64,000 nucleotides of DNA, from assembly GCF_039872745.1 (NCBI RefSeq), contig NZ_JBDPZD010000001.1, positions 1,116,001-1,180,000 of the forward strand, read 5' to 3'. The position numbers were made by a program, and so were the translations under genes. The DNA is from Pelomonas paludis (lineage in GTDB: Bacteria; Pseudomonadota; Gammaproteobacteria; Burkholderiales; Burkholderiaceae_C). Positions 31,683-40,619 of this stretch are shown in pieces. The notes below the pieces were generated by a model. The model worked only from the letters and a program-made list of their open reading frames with translations, did not search any database and had not been told where the DNA came from. Numbering within the stretch: the first letter of the stretch is position 1; every line of letters starts with the position of its first letter.

Positions 31683-34673
31683 TTGATTCCAGCTCCCCAC
31701 CCCCTCGACGAAGCCGCAAGGCTGGCGGCCCTGCGCCGTCTCGGGGTGCTGGACACGCCGGCTGAGCCCGGATTTGACGAGCTGGTGGCCGCCGCCGCTG
31801 CCGTTTGCGGCACCCCGATGGCGCTGGTCAGCCTGGTGGACGAAGAGCGCCAATGGTTCAAGGCCCGGGTGGGCCTCACGGCCGAGCAGACGCCGCGTGA
31901 CCTGGCCTTTTGCGCCCATGCCATCCTGGGGCCCGACGTGCTGGAGGTGCGCGACGCCACCGCCGACGCCCGGTTTGCCGACAACCCGCTGGTGACGGGC
32001 GACCCCGGGATCCAGTTCTACGCCGGGGCGCCCATCCAGCTGGCTGACGGCTCGCGCGTGGGCACGCTGTGCGTGATCGACCGCGTGCCGCGTGCGCTGG
32101 ACGCCCACCAGCGCGCGGTGTTGCAGCAGCTCAGCCGCGCGGCGTCCGCAGCGCTGGAGCTGCGCCGGGATGCGCGGCACCACGCCGAGCAGTCGGCCGA
32201 GCTGCGGGCCGAGCGTGACTACCTCTCGTCGGTGATCGAGAGCACCGGCGTGGGCACCTGGCGCTGGAACATCGCCACCGGAGCCACGCGCTTCAACGAG
32301 CGCTGGGCCGAGATCCTGGGCTATGCGCTCTATGAGCTGGAGCCCACCACCGTCGAGACCTGGACGCAACTCGTCCACCCGACCGACCTGCAGCGTGCCG
32401 ACGAGCGCCTGCGCCGGCACTTCGACGGCCTTGACGAGCGCTTTGAATGCGAGCTGCGCGCCCGCCACCGCCGCGGCCACTGGGTGTGGATCCGGACGGT
32501 GGGCCGGGTGCTGACGCGCACCGCCACCGGCCAACCCGAGTGGATGTTTGGCACCCATGTGGACTGCACGCACGAGGTCGAGGGCCGTGAGGCCCTGCAG
32601 CGCGCGCGCCAGCGCCTGGAGCTGGCGCTGGAAGGCGGCAACCTGGCCGTATGGGAGTACGACGTGCGGGGCAACTACCTGTCGTGGGAGCGCCGCATCT
32701 TCCAGCTCTACGGCCTGCCCGAGGACGCCACCGACCTCAGCTACGACGAGTGGCTGACCCTTGTCCACCCCGACGACCGCGCCCGTGTCGCGCACGAGGT
32801 GAGCGAGGTGGTCGAGGGCCGCAAGCCCTATGACATCAAGTTCCGCATCGTCCGGCCCGATGGCTGCGTGCGCTACATGCGCTCGGCTGCGCGCGCCAGC
32901 CTGAACAGCATGGGCCGCGTGGTGGCGCTGCTGGGCACCACCTGGGACATGACCGATGTGTTCGAGCTCGGCAGCGAGCTGGAGCGCCAGCACGAGTTGA
33001 TGCACGTCACGCTGCAGTCCATTGGCGAGGCGGTGATCACGACCGACCCCTTTGGCCTGATCACTTGGCTCAACCCCGTGGCCGAGCGCCTGACCGGCTG
33101 GCGGTCGGCCGAGGCCAACGGCCGCCTGCTGGAAGACGTGGTGCAGCTGGTCAGCGAGGAGAGCGGCCTGCCGCTGCAAAACCTGCTCGGCAGTTGCCTG
33201 GACCCGGTCGCGCCGTCCGAGCTCAAGGGCCCGGTGGCCCTGGTGTCACGCACGGGCCGGCGCCTGGCCGTGGAGGAAACCGGTGCGCCGCTGCGCGATG
33301 CCGAAGGCCAGGTGCTGGGCGCCGTGCTGGTGCTGCGCGATGTGAGCGAACAGCGCCGCCTGAGCCGCGAGATGAGCCACCGCGCCAAGCACGACGCGCT
33401 GACCGACCTGGTCAACCGCCAGGAGTTCGAGTTGCGCCTGGCGCGCGTGCTGGAGCAGTCCAAGGTGCACGGCACCCTGCACACCGTGCTCTACCTGGAC
33501 CTCGACCAGTTCAAGCTCGTCAACGATGCCTGCGGCCACGCGGTGGGTGATGAGCTGCTCAAGCAACTGGCGCAGATGTTCCGCACCCTGGTCCGCTCGC
33601 GCGACACCCTGGCCCGCATGGGTGGGGACGAGTTCGGGATGATCCTGGAGCAGTGCTCCAGCAGCCAGGCGTTGCGCGTGGCGCAGCAGATCTACGAGCG
33701 CATGGACGCCTTCCGCTTCGAGCACGACGGCCGGCGCTTCCGCATCGGCGCCAGCATCGGCCTCGTGCAGGTGAACACCGACTCGGGCGACCTGGCCGCC
33801 GTCATCAAGGCGGCTGACGCCGCCTGCTATGCCGCCAAGGAAGCGGGCCGCAACCGCGTGCATGTCTGGAACGAAGGCGACCGTGCCATCCGCGAGCGCA
33901 GCGGCGACATGGCCTGGGCCACGCGCATCACCCAGGCGCTGGACGACGACCGCTTCGTGCTTTACGTGCAACCCATCCTGCCCTTGGGCGGCAGCACCGA
34001 GTCTGGCGGTTGGAATGGCGAGGCGCTGGTCCGCATGCTGAACAGCGACGGCAGCCTGGCGCCGCCCGGCGCCTTCCTGCCTGCGGCGGAGCGCTTCGGA
34101 CTCGCACCGCGGCTCGACCAGTGGGTGGTGCGCGAGTCCATCCGCTGGCTCAGTGAAGGCGAGCGTGCCGAGCAGGTGGCCTCGCTGCACGTCAACCTCT
34201 CGGCCTGCTCGTTGGCCGATACCAATTTCTGCGACGCCCTGCTGACCGAGCTGGCCGACCTGGCGCCCCGGCTGTGCGCCAAGCTGTGCTTCGAGATCAC
34301 CGAGACCGTGGCCATCGCCAACCTCACCGAGGTGGCCAGCTTCGTGAACGGCCTGCGCGAGCTGGGCGCCTGCGTGGCGCTCGATGACTTTGGCGCCGGG
34401 GCCTCGCACTTCGGCTACCTCAAGTCGCTCAAGGTGGACATCATCAAGGTCGATGGCCAGTTCATCAAAGGCATGCTGCAGGACCCCGTGGACGACGTCT
34501 CGGTGCGCGGCTTCCTGGAGGTGGCGCGCGTGCTGGGCGTGCGCACCGTGGCCGAGTTTGTGGACAGCGAGGCCGTGCTGGAGCGCGTGCGCGAGCTGGG
34601 CTTTGACTTTGCCCAGGGCTACTTCCTCGGGCGGCCCGAACCCATGGCGGATCTGGCTGCGGCTGTCGCCTGA
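31683..34673 (+). CDS. GAF-PAS-PAS-PAS-GGDEF-EAL cyclic-di-GMP signalling protein
   Basis: The 996-residue protein is placed at TTG 31683, seven bases after AGGAG (31671-31675); an ATG at 31587 would add 32 residues of odd composition. Domains in order: GAF (about 15-170), three PAS domains (about 181-300, 312-435, 439-560), GGDEF (about 569-730; motif RMGGDEFG near 646, intact) and EAL (about 745-990; GEALVRML near 778, EITETV, LDDFGAGASHFG, IIKVDGQFIK, all key acidic residues and the lysine present). It could both make and break c-di-GMP. No membrane helix is seen, so it is a cytosolic sensor. It is divergent from the DUF3348 run. Confidence 0.92.
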   Translation: MIPAPHPLDEAARLAALRRLGVLDTPAEPGFDELVAAAAAVCGTPMALVSLVDEERQWFKARVGLTAEQTPRDLAFCAHAILGPDVLEVRDATADARFADNPLVTGDPGIQFYAGAPIQLADGSRVGTLCVIDRVPRALDAHQRAVLQQLSRAASAALELRRDARHHAEQSAELRAERDYLSSVIESTGVGTWRWNIATGATRFNERWAEILGYALYELEPTTVETWTQLVHPTDLQRADERLRRHFDGLDERFECELRARHRRGHWVWIRTVGRVLTRTATGQPEWMFGTHVDCTHEVEGREALQRARQRLELALEGGNLAVWEYDVRGNYLSWERRIFQLYGLPEDATDLSYDEWLTLVHPDDRARVAHEVSEVVEGRKPYDIKFRIVRPDGCVRYMRSAARASLNSMGRVVALLGTTWDMTDVFELGSELERQHELMHVTLQSIGEAVITTDPFGLITWLNPVAERLTGWRSAEANGRLLEDVVQLVSEESGLPLQNLLGSCLDPVAPSELKGPVALVSRTGRRLAVEETGAPLRDAEGQVLGAVLVLRDVSEQRRLSREMSHRAKHDALTDLVNRQEFELRLARVLEQSKVHGTLHTVLYLDLDQFKLVNDACGHAVGDELLKQLAQMFRTLVRSRDTLARMGGDEFGMILEQCSSSQALRVAQQIYERMDAFRFEHDGRRFRIGASIGLVQVNTDSGDLAAVIKAADAACYAAKEAGRNRVHVWNEGDRAIRERSGDMAWATRITQALDDDRFVLYVQPILPLGGSTESGGWNGEALVRMLNSDGSLAPPGAFLPAAERFGLAPRLDQWVVRESIRWLSEGERAEQVASLHVNLSACSLADTNFCDALLTELADLAPRLCAKLCFEITETVAIANLTEVASFVNGLRELGACVALDDFGAGASHFGYLKSLKVDIIKVDGQFIKGMLQDPVDDVSVRGFLEVARVLGVRTVAEFVDSEAVLERVRELGFDFAQGYFLGRPEPMADLAAAVA

Positions 34674-34753
34674 GAGGGGCGCCGTCGTCCCCCTGACCGA
34701 GTGCCCGTGGCTCGGGGATTGCTGGCAGCGGCCCGCGCGCCGACCATGGCGGC

Positions 34754-34939
34754 ATGAACTCGGAAGACAGCGTTCACCCCACGCCCCAGACCTCAGGCGC
34801 CGACGCGGGCGCCCCTTTGTCTCCGGATGCCGCCGAGCGCTTGCGCGCCCTGGAAGGCCTGCGTGACGAGCTGCAGCGCCTGCATGCCGAGCTGGAGTTT
34901 GTGCGCCTGATGCTCAAGCTGCGCGCCAAGCCCGAGTAG
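34754..34939 (+). CDS. Small coiled-coil protein, hypothetical
   Basis: This 61-residue product has a disordered Ser/Pro/Ala/Asp-rich first half and a strongly helical second half (LRALEGLRDELQRLHAELEF) with leucine heptads, so it is probably a small coiled-coil dimer. It starts 80 bases after the EAL-protein stop on the same strand. I recognise no family. Codon use follows the local high-GC pattern, which supports it being real. Confidence 0.5.
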   Translation: MNSEDSVHPTPQTSGADAGAPLSPDAAERLRALEGLRDELQRLHAELEFVRLMLKLRAKPE

Positions 34940-35081
34940 CACAAGCGCCTCCTTCCCCGCGACCTCCCGCACCAGCCTTTGGCGGGGAAAACCACCCCCC
35001 GGCAATCGCCTGCACGCTCCCTACACTGCGCAGCCTGCGCGCGGCCCTCCGAGCCGTGGGCGTGATTGGGAGTCAGTCGGG

Positions 35082-36494
35082 ATGTCGAGCGTTTGGATGC
35101 AGCGGGCCATGCGTGCCCTGGTGGTGGTTTCAGTGGCGATGCTGGCAGCCTGTGGCGGCGGCTCAGGCGGCAGTGCCCCGATCGTCACGCCAACGCCCAC
35201 GCCGCCGCAGACACCCACCTTCGTCGCGCCCGACTGGTTCCCCAAGGGCGTGGCCGACAGCCTGCCCCAGCTGGAGATCACCACCGTCGGCGCGGCGCCC
35301 ATCGTCAGCCGTGACGACTACGTCAAGGGCAGCTACAAGCTCTCGGGCACCGGCGTCACTGCCGCCGAGGGGGCGCTCGAGATCAAGGGCCGCGGCAACT
35401 CCACCTGGGACTGGCCCAAGAAGCCCTACCGCTTGAAGCTCGGCGCCGCCGCCGGTCTGCTGGGCATGCCCTCCAGCAAGCACTGGGTGCTGCTGGCCAA
35501 CTACGCCGACAAGACCCTGGTGCGCAACGACACCGCGTTCACCTTCAGCCGCAGCCTCGGCCTGGCCTACACCGTGCGCGACCGCCACGTCGAGGTCAGC
35601 CTGAACGGCCAGAACCTGGGCGTCTACCAACTCACCGAGCACGTCCGCATCGCGCCGGACCGCGTCAACGTCCCCGAGCTCAAGGTGAGCGACACGGCGG
35701 CGCCAGCGGTCACTGGGGGCTACTTCATGGAGGTGGACTTCCGCATGCACAAGGACTACTGCAAGGACCCGGGCGTGCTGCCCTACTCGCCCTTCTGCGT
35801 CGGCGGCGTCAACACCCAGCGCAACACCGTGCTCTGCCTCGATTCCACCCACGGCATGGACCCGGCCTGCCTGAAGGAGCCCGAGACCCTGCTCGCCCCC
35901 GAGTGGGCCGCCCAGCGCGCCTACCTGGAGAAGTACTACGCCGACTTCGAGGCCGCGCTCTTTGGGGCTGACTTCAAGGACGCCGCCAAAGGCTATGCCG
36001 CGTATGTCGACGTCGACTCCGTCGTCGACTACTACCTGATCAACGAGCTGTTCAAGAACGTGGACGGCGCCGTGGCCAGCTTCTTCATCGTCAAGCAGCG
36101 CGACGGCAAGTTCAGCTTCGGCCCCATCTGGGACTTCGACCTCGCGCTCGGCAACGCCGGCTACAACGACGTCGACAAGACCTTTGGCTGGCACATCCGC
36201 AAGGCCACCTGGTTTGCCCGCTTCTTTGAAGACCCGGCCTTTGCCGCCAAGGTCAAGGCGCGCTGGGCCGCGCTCAAGACAGCCGGCAAGTTCGAGGAGA
36301 TCTTCCAGTACGCCCAGGCCCGCGCCAGCTGGCTGGAGAAGATGCAGCAGAAGAACTTCACCACCTGGCCCATCTTCAGCTGGGTCACCTGGTACACCCG
36401 CTACGTGGGCGGCAGCTACAGCGCCGAGGTCACGGAAATGCTGCGCTGGCAGCGCGAGCGCTACGCCTGGATGGACGGCGAGCTGAGCAAGTAA
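35082..36494 (+). CDS. CotH-kinase family lipoprotein
   Basis: This 470-residue protein starts with a lipoprotein signal (VVVSVAMLAACGGGSGG), then a Thr/Pro linker, then a CotH-type kinase domain: IKGRGNSTWDWPKKPYRLKL, KHWVLLANYADKTLVRN, GQNLGVYQLTEHV and GPIWDFDLALGN. CotH of Bacillus phosphorylates spore-coat proteins; bacterial secreted homologues are of unknown target. The motifs for nucleotide and metal binding are all present, so activity is plausible, although ATP in the periplasm is a puzzle. It stands alone, without the VTC-domain and DUF4956 genes that often accompany it. The 142 bases upstream show no clear promoter. Confidence 0.88.
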   Translation: MSSVWMQRAMRALVVVSVAMLAACGGGSGGSAPIVTPTPTPPQTPTFVAPDWFPKGVADSLPQLEITTVGAAPIVSRDDYVKGSYKLSGTGVTAAEGALEIKGRGNSTWDWPKKPYRLKLGAAAGLLGMPSSKHWVLLANYADKTLVRNDTAFTFSRSLGLAYTVRDRHVEVSLNGQNLGVYQLTEHVRIAPDRVNVPELKVSDTAAPAVTGGYFMEVDFRMHKDYCKDPGVLPYSPFCVGGVNTQRNTVLCLDSTHGMDPACLKEPETLLAPEWAAQRAYLEKYYADFEAALFGADFKDAAKGYAAYVDVDSVVDYYLINELFKNVDGAVASFFIVKQRDGKFSFGPIWDFDLALGNAGYNDVDKTFGWHIRKATWFARFFEDPAFAAKVKARWAALKTAGKFEEIFQYAQARASWLEKMQQKNFTTWPIFSWVTWYTRYVGGSYSAEVTEMLRWQRERYAWMDGELSK

Positions 36495-36592
36495 GCAGGG
36501 CCGCGCCCCAGGGGCGCGAGCGCTTGACCGGCATCAAGACGCCGGCGGCAGCCGCGCCGCATGCTGGAGGCCCCGTCCCCGGAGCGTCCGCC

Positions 36593-36880
36593 ATGCACCC
36601 CAAGCGTCTTCAATCCGCCGCCATCGGCTTCGCCTTGTCGTTGCTGCTGCTGTCGTTGCTGGGCTGTGCAGCGCCGCCGCCGGCCGAGCCTCCGGCCAAC
36701 ACTCCCTCCAGCGGCGGCAAGCATGCCGCCATGATGGACGCCATGTGCAAAAAGCATGCGGCCAAGTCGGCAGAGGCGGGCAGCGCACCCGGGATGATGG
36801 ACAAGCATTGCAGGCCCGACGCGGCTTCGGCGGCCGCCTCTTCGGCATCAGCCCCGCCCGCGGCGGCGCACGTGCACTGA
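36593..36880 (+). CDS. Small lipoprotein, Met/His/Cys-containing
   Basis: This 95-residue protein starts at ATG 36593 with a lipoprotein signal ending LLLLSLLGC. The mature part has a Pro/Ala stretch, then two similar segments, HAAMMDAMCKKH and PGMMDKHC, each with Met pairs plus His and Cys, and an Ala/Ser-rich tail ending HVH. The spacing invites a metal-binding guess (copper or similar), but no family is recognised. Its stop codon abuts the stop of the convergent lipocalin gene with no base between. Confidence 0.65.
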   Translation: MHPKRLQSAAIGFALSLLLLSLLGCAAPPPAEPPANTPSSGGKHAAMMDAMCKKHAAKSAEAGSAPGMMDKHCRPDAASAAASSASAPPAAAHVH

Positions 36881-37417
36881 TCAGTCCAGCGGCTGCGTCT
36901 GCGGCGTGCGCTTGAAGGCGGCCTTGTCAAAGCCCAGTGCTGCCGCGCGCTCCAGCAGCGCCTGCAGCGCGGCCTCGTCCATCTGCGGCGTGCGCGACAG
37001 CACCCAGGCGTACTTGCGGCTCGGCGCGCCCACCAGCATCTGGCGGTAGTCGGGGTCCAGCGCCAGCACCCAGTAGTCGCCATAAAAGGGCCAGAAGAAG
37101 CTGACGCGCAACTTGGCGTTGCTGCTCCCCTCCACCATCTTGGCGTGGCCCTTGACCGCGTCCACGCTGCCATCGCTCTGGCGGCAGCGGTTGATCACCT
37201 CGACCCGCTCGCCGTCCAGCCGGTAGCGCGCCTGCGTGTCGGCCACGCACTGCTTCTGGAAGCGGTTGGGCAGCAGCGCGATCTCGTACCAGGCGCCGGC
37301 GTAGCGGGTCAGGTCCACCGCCGGGACGGTGGGCAGCGGGTCGGGGGCGGCCTGAGCCGCCGAGGCGACCAAGGCCAGGGTCAGCAAGGCGGTGCGGGTC
37401 AGGGCTTGAGGGGTCAT
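36881..37417 (-). CDS. Bacterial lipocalin (Blc-like)
   Basis: This 178-residue protein has a type I signal peptide (LLTLALVASAAQA) and a lipocalin barrel with the first signature YAGAWYEIALLPNRFQ and later FFWPFYGDYWVLALDPDY, typical of the Blc/apolipoprotein D group that binds lysophospholipids or fatty acids. Unlike E. coli Blc it has no lipobox cysteine, so it should be soluble in the periplasm. It lies 19 bases downstream of the YdeI-like gene on the same strand and may be cotranscribed. Confidence 0.92.
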   Translation of the reverse strand: MTPQALTRTALLTLALVASAAQAAPDPLPTVPAVDLTRYAGAWYEIALLPNRFQKQCVADTQARYRLDGERVEVINRCRQSDGSVDAVKGHAKMVEGSSNAKLRVSFFWPFYGDYWVLALDPDYRQMLVGAPSRKYAWVLSRTPQMDEAALQALLERAAALGFDKAAFKRTPQTQPLD

Positions 37418-37436
37418 GGTGTCGGTCAGGGAGGCT

Positions 37437-38021
37437 TCAGTCCCACTTGCGGATGCCCTGCGCGCAGGCCTCGATCAGCTGCTGCAGGCGCCGCGCGCGG
37501 GTCTCGGGTTTCTTGGCGCTGATGACCATCCACTGTGCCTTGTGGCGGTAGCCCTCGGGGCAGGCCTTGAAGAAGTCCCAGGCCTCGCGGTGGGTTTTGA
37601 ACAGCGCTTGCTCCTCGCGGTTCAGGCTGACGCTGGCGCGGTCCTGCTCGAAGGAGGCGCGGGCCGTGCGGGTCTCGCTGCGCGCCTCGAAGGCGGCCAG
37701 GCCGGCGGGCTGCATGCGCCCCGCAGCGACCAGCTCAGGCACGCGGCGGACGTTGATGGCGCTCCAGTGCGAGCCCCGTTTGCGCGGCGTGAAGCGGATC
37801 TGGTAGTGCTCGGCATCGATGCCTCGCCGCAGCCCGTCGATCCAGCCCACGCACAGCGCTTCGTCCACCGACTGCGGCCAGGTCAGCCCGGCGCGCCCGG
37901 TGCCCACCTTGCGATAGCCGACGATCAATTCGGTCTCGGTGCTGGCATGGGCAGCAAACCAATCGCGCAGCGCCTCGGGGCTGTCGAAGAACTGCGGGTC
38001 TTTGGGCGTGGCGCGGCTCAT
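37437..38021 (-). CDS. YdeI/OmpD-associated family protein
   Basis: This 194-residue cytosolic protein matches the YdeI family: FFDSPEALRDWFAAHA, ELIVGYRKVGTGRAGLTWPQ, SVDEALCVGWIDGLRRGID, RFTPRKRGSHWSAINV, and a C-terminal part with KPETRARRLQQLIEAC. The family has been linked to resistance to antimicrobial peptides or bacteriocins, but the mechanism is not settled. It is 18 bases from the GST stop upstream and 19 bases from the lipocalin downstream, so a three-gene transcript is likely. Confidence 0.9.
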   Translation of the reverse strand: MSRATPKDPQFFDSPEALRDWFAAHASTETELIVGYRKVGTGRAGLTWPQSVDEALCVGWIDGLRRGIDAEHYQIRFTPRKRGSHWSAINVRRVPELVAAGRMQPAGLAAFEARSETRTARASFEQDRASVSLNREEQALFKTHREAWDFFKACPEGYRHKAQWMVISAKKPETRARRLQQLIEACAQGIRKWD

Positions 38022-38039
38022 GGGTGCGTGCGGGCAGGC

Positions 38040-38660
38040 TCAGTGCATCGGCAAGGCCTGGAAGGCTGGCAGGCGCTCGGCATGCGCCGCCAAGGCCGCC
38101 AGGCGCGGGCAGCGGGTGGCGTCGATGAGGCCAGGCAGCAGGTCCTGCGTGAAGCTCCAGGTCACGGCGGCCGTGATGGCCGGCTGGTCGATGCTCGCCT
38201 CGCTCGGCGTGAGATCGCGCCCGCCCCAGGCGGCTTCGAGCAGGTCGTAGGCGGTGAACATCTGCGCCCGCACCCGCTCCAGCCAGGGGCCGTGTTGATG
38301 CTCGGTGGGGCGCAGCTGGGTCTCGTAGACCTGCTGCACGCTCTTCTCGCAGGCGGCCAGCGCGAGGGCCTCGCAGCGCAAGGCCTGCTCCAGCGCCGCA
38401 CCGCCCGCCGGCCACAGCGGGCCCACGCGCGCTGCGGGCACCAGCCCCTTGAGCGCGCCGAGGATCAAGGTCGAGTCCATCAGCACCGTGCCCGCGTCCG
38501 TCACCAGCGTGGGCGCCTTGATGACCGGGTTGATGGCGCTGAACTCGGGCATCTGCCGGAAGACCGAGATCGACCGGTGTTCAAAGGCCACGCCTGCGAC
38601 GCGCAGCACGATGGCGACGCGGCGGACGTAGGGGGAGTCGAGCATGCCGATGAGTTGCAT
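38040..38660 (-). CDS. Glutathione S-transferase family protein
   Basis: This 206-residue protein starts at ATG 38660 with a thioredoxin-like GST-N domain (QLIGMLDSPYVRRVAIVLRV, with the NPVIKAPTLV cis-Pro loop and DAGTVLMDSTLI glutathione site) and an all-helical C-terminal domain. The Ser in LDSPYVRR is the likely catalytic residue of the beta-like class. The substrate is unknown. The RlmI-like gene upstream ends 37 bases before its start. Confidence 0.88.
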   Translation of the reverse strand: MQLIGMLDSPYVRRVAIVLRVAGVAFEHRSISVFRQMPEFSAINPVIKAPTLVTDAGTVLMDSTLILGALKGLVPAARVGPLWPAGGAALEQALRCEALALAACEKSVQQVYETQLRPTEHQHGPWLERVRAQMFTAYDLLEAAWGGRDLTPSEASIDQPAITAAVTWSFTQDLLPGLIDATRCPRLAALAAHAERLPAFQALPMH

Positions 38661-38697
38661 GGGACGGTGCCGGTGGGGTGGGTGCCGTGAGCTTAGT

Positions 38698-39615
38698 TCA
38701 GGCAGGTTGCTCAAACACCATCACCTTGAGCGACCGCTCCTCATCCACATCCGCGTAGACCGCCGGGTTGGCCAGGCGCTCCACAAACCGCAGCCCCGGC
38801 GCCTCGGCCTCGACCGTCTCGCGCAGGAAGGCGCTGTCGAGCCGAGGCGAGTTGAGGCAGAGCAGGGCATGGCCGCCCGGGGCGAGCAGCTCGGGCAGGC
38901 GGCGGGCGAGGCGGGCGTAGTCCTTGGTGGCGACGAAGCTGCCCTTTTGGTAGCTGGGCGGGTCGGCAATCACGAGGTCGAAAGGGGCGAGGCGCTTGAG
39001 CTTGCCCCAGGTGGCAAAGAGGTCGTGCGCGAGGAAGCGGCCACCGGCGAGGCTGTTGAGCGCATGGTTGCGCTGGCCCAGTTGCAGCGCGCCAGAGGCC
39101 ATGTCGAGGTTGTGCACCTCGGCGGCACCGCCTTGCAGCGCAGCGACCGAGAAGGCGCAGCTGTAGGCGAACAGGTTGAGCACCTTGCCGCCCGGAGCTT
39201 GGCGCGCCCAGCCGCGCACCCAGCGCCGGCCCTCGCGCATGTCGAGAAACAGGCCGTGGTTGAGGCCGCGCAGCAGGTGCACGCCGTAACGCGCGCCGTC
39301 CTCGGTCACCACGTGGGGATCGGGCACGCTGCCGGCCATCAGCCGGTTGCTGGCGCGCACTTCGTCGCGCTCCTGGTAGACCCAGCTCAAAGGCTCGCCG
39401 GGCGCGATCTCATCCCAACGCGCTTGCAGCGCGGCGCCGATGCACGCCAGGGCCTCGTCGGTCTGCGGCTCGTAGCTGGTGAGCAGCCAGACGGGCGGGT
39501 AGGCATCAAGCGCCAATGCCTCGCAGCCCGGGTGCCGCCCACTGCGACCGTGAAAGACGCGCGCCGCATCGTGCGGGCGTTGCAGGGTGGCGATGGTGTC
39601 GAGCAGGGCTTGCAT
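38698..39615 (-). CDS. Class I SAM-dependent methyltransferase, RlmI-like without PUA domain
   Basis: This 305-residue protein resembles the catalytic half of RlmI/RlmK-type 23S rRNA cytosine or guanine methyltransferases: GARYGVHLLRGLNHGLFLDM, the SAM site KVLNLFAYSCAFSVAALQGG, and the catalytic DPPSYQKGSF. The usual N-terminal PUA RNA-binding domain is absent and the first 60 residues show nothing similar, so RNA recognition must differ. The real substrate is not known. The upstream neighbour is divergent. Confidence 0.85.
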   Translation of the reverse strand: MQALLDTIATLQRPHDAARVFHGRSGRHPGCEALALDAYPPVWLLTSYEPQTDEALACIGAALQARWDEIAPGEPLSWVYQERDEVRASNRLMAGSVPDPHVVTEDGARYGVHLLRGLNHGLFLDMREGRRWVRGWARQAPGGKVLNLFAYSCAFSVAALQGGAAEVHNLDMASGALQLGQRNHALNSLAGGRFLAHDLFATWGKLKRLAPFDLVIADPPSYQKGSFVATKDYARLARRLPELLAPGGHALLCLNSPRLDSAFLRETVEAEAPGLRFVERLANPAVYADVDEERSLKVMVFEQPA

Positions 39616-39761
39616 GGGGCGGCGAGTGTAGGCAACCCAGCGCGTCGCCCCCCTCTGAGTGAGGGGTGTTTTGCGTTGCGCCCTGGTGCAACTGCATCAT
39701 TGCTGCCGCTGGGTGCGGCCCGCAACATCGAGTTCAGTTGAACACTCGACAGGACCTCCCC

Positions 39762-40619
39762 ATGCGCCCCTCCCTCCTGCTGGCCCTGCTGCTCGTGCTG
39801 CCCGGCACCAGCGCCCTGGCCGCCAGCACCAGCGCTTCCCACAGCGCCAATGCCAACAACTGGCATTGCTGCTGGGACAACTTCTACAAGTACGACGCCC
39901 AGTCCGGTAGCGGCAACGTGTCCGCGCTGGCCTGGTTTGCCAACGCGCGGGCCGGCGGTGCCGCGTCGTTTGGCCACATCACCGGCTCCGCCGTCGCGGA
40001 CGCGCCTTTCCCCGAGGGCGGCTACACGCAGTCAGAAGCTGGCGGCCGTGTGCGCGACGTCTGGAGCGACGACTTCACCATCGTCTCCAGCTCCCTGACC
40101 GCCGGTACGCCCGTGCAGGTCCAGGTGTGGCTGTCTGTGGGCGCCGACCTGTATGCCAACTTGGGTTCGGGGGGCTGGGCGTCGGCAGAGGTCACCAGCG
40201 CGTTGCACTTTGACGGGCAAGACAACCCGTGGATCACCGGCGTCAGCTTCAAGGCGGGCGACATCAGCGGCGCCAACAGCATCAGCGGCGGCAGCGAGGT
40301 CGTCACGGCCACCTTCGCCAGCGCGGTCGGTGCGCACTTCACCCTCGTCAACGACCTGGTGGTCAACGCATCGGCGGGCGGCGCGCCCAAGTCACCTCGG
40401 GAGGCGCTGGCCAAGGGCGTCGCCGCCTTTGGCATGCAGGTGCTCACCGCAGGTGCCGGGCACGTGTCCGCCAGCAACACCAGCTATGTGCCTGGCCCGG
40501 TGGCCTTGGTGCCGGAGCCTGGCAGCTACGCGCTCATGCTGGCCGGCTTGGTCGGCGTTGCCGTCGTGGCCCGGCGCCGCACGCTGGCTCAAAGCAGGCG
40601 CTGCGCCATCTGGCTGTAG
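39762..40619 (+). CDS. PEP-CTERM sorting-domain protein
   Basis: This 285-residue protein starts at ATG 39762 (AGGA at 39751) with a signal peptide (LLLALLLVLPGTSALAAS). The body is a secreted, Ser/Gly/Ala-rich beta protein with no family I recognise; early in it is NNWHCCWDNFYKYDA. The C-terminus has a VPEPGSYALMLAGL PEP motif, a hydrophobic helix and ARRR, but then runs on for 11 further residues and ends inside the 3' end of the convergent sbtA-like gene (31-base overlap). The extra tail is unusual; a read-through past an eroded stop codon would explain it. Confidence 0.82.
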   Translation: MRPSLLLALLLVLPGTSALAASTSASHSANANNWHCCWDNFYKYDAQSGSGNVSALAWFANARAGGAASFGHITGSAVADAPFPEGGYTQSEAGGRVRDVWSDDFTIVSSSLTAGTPVQVQVWLSVGADLYANLGSGGWASAEVTSALHFDGQDNPWITGVSFKAGDISGANSISGGSEVVTATFASAVGAHFTLVNDLVVNASAGGAPKSPREALAKGVAAFGMQVLTAGAGHVSASNTSYVPGPVALVPEPGSYALMLAGLVGVAVVARRRTLAQSRRCAIWL

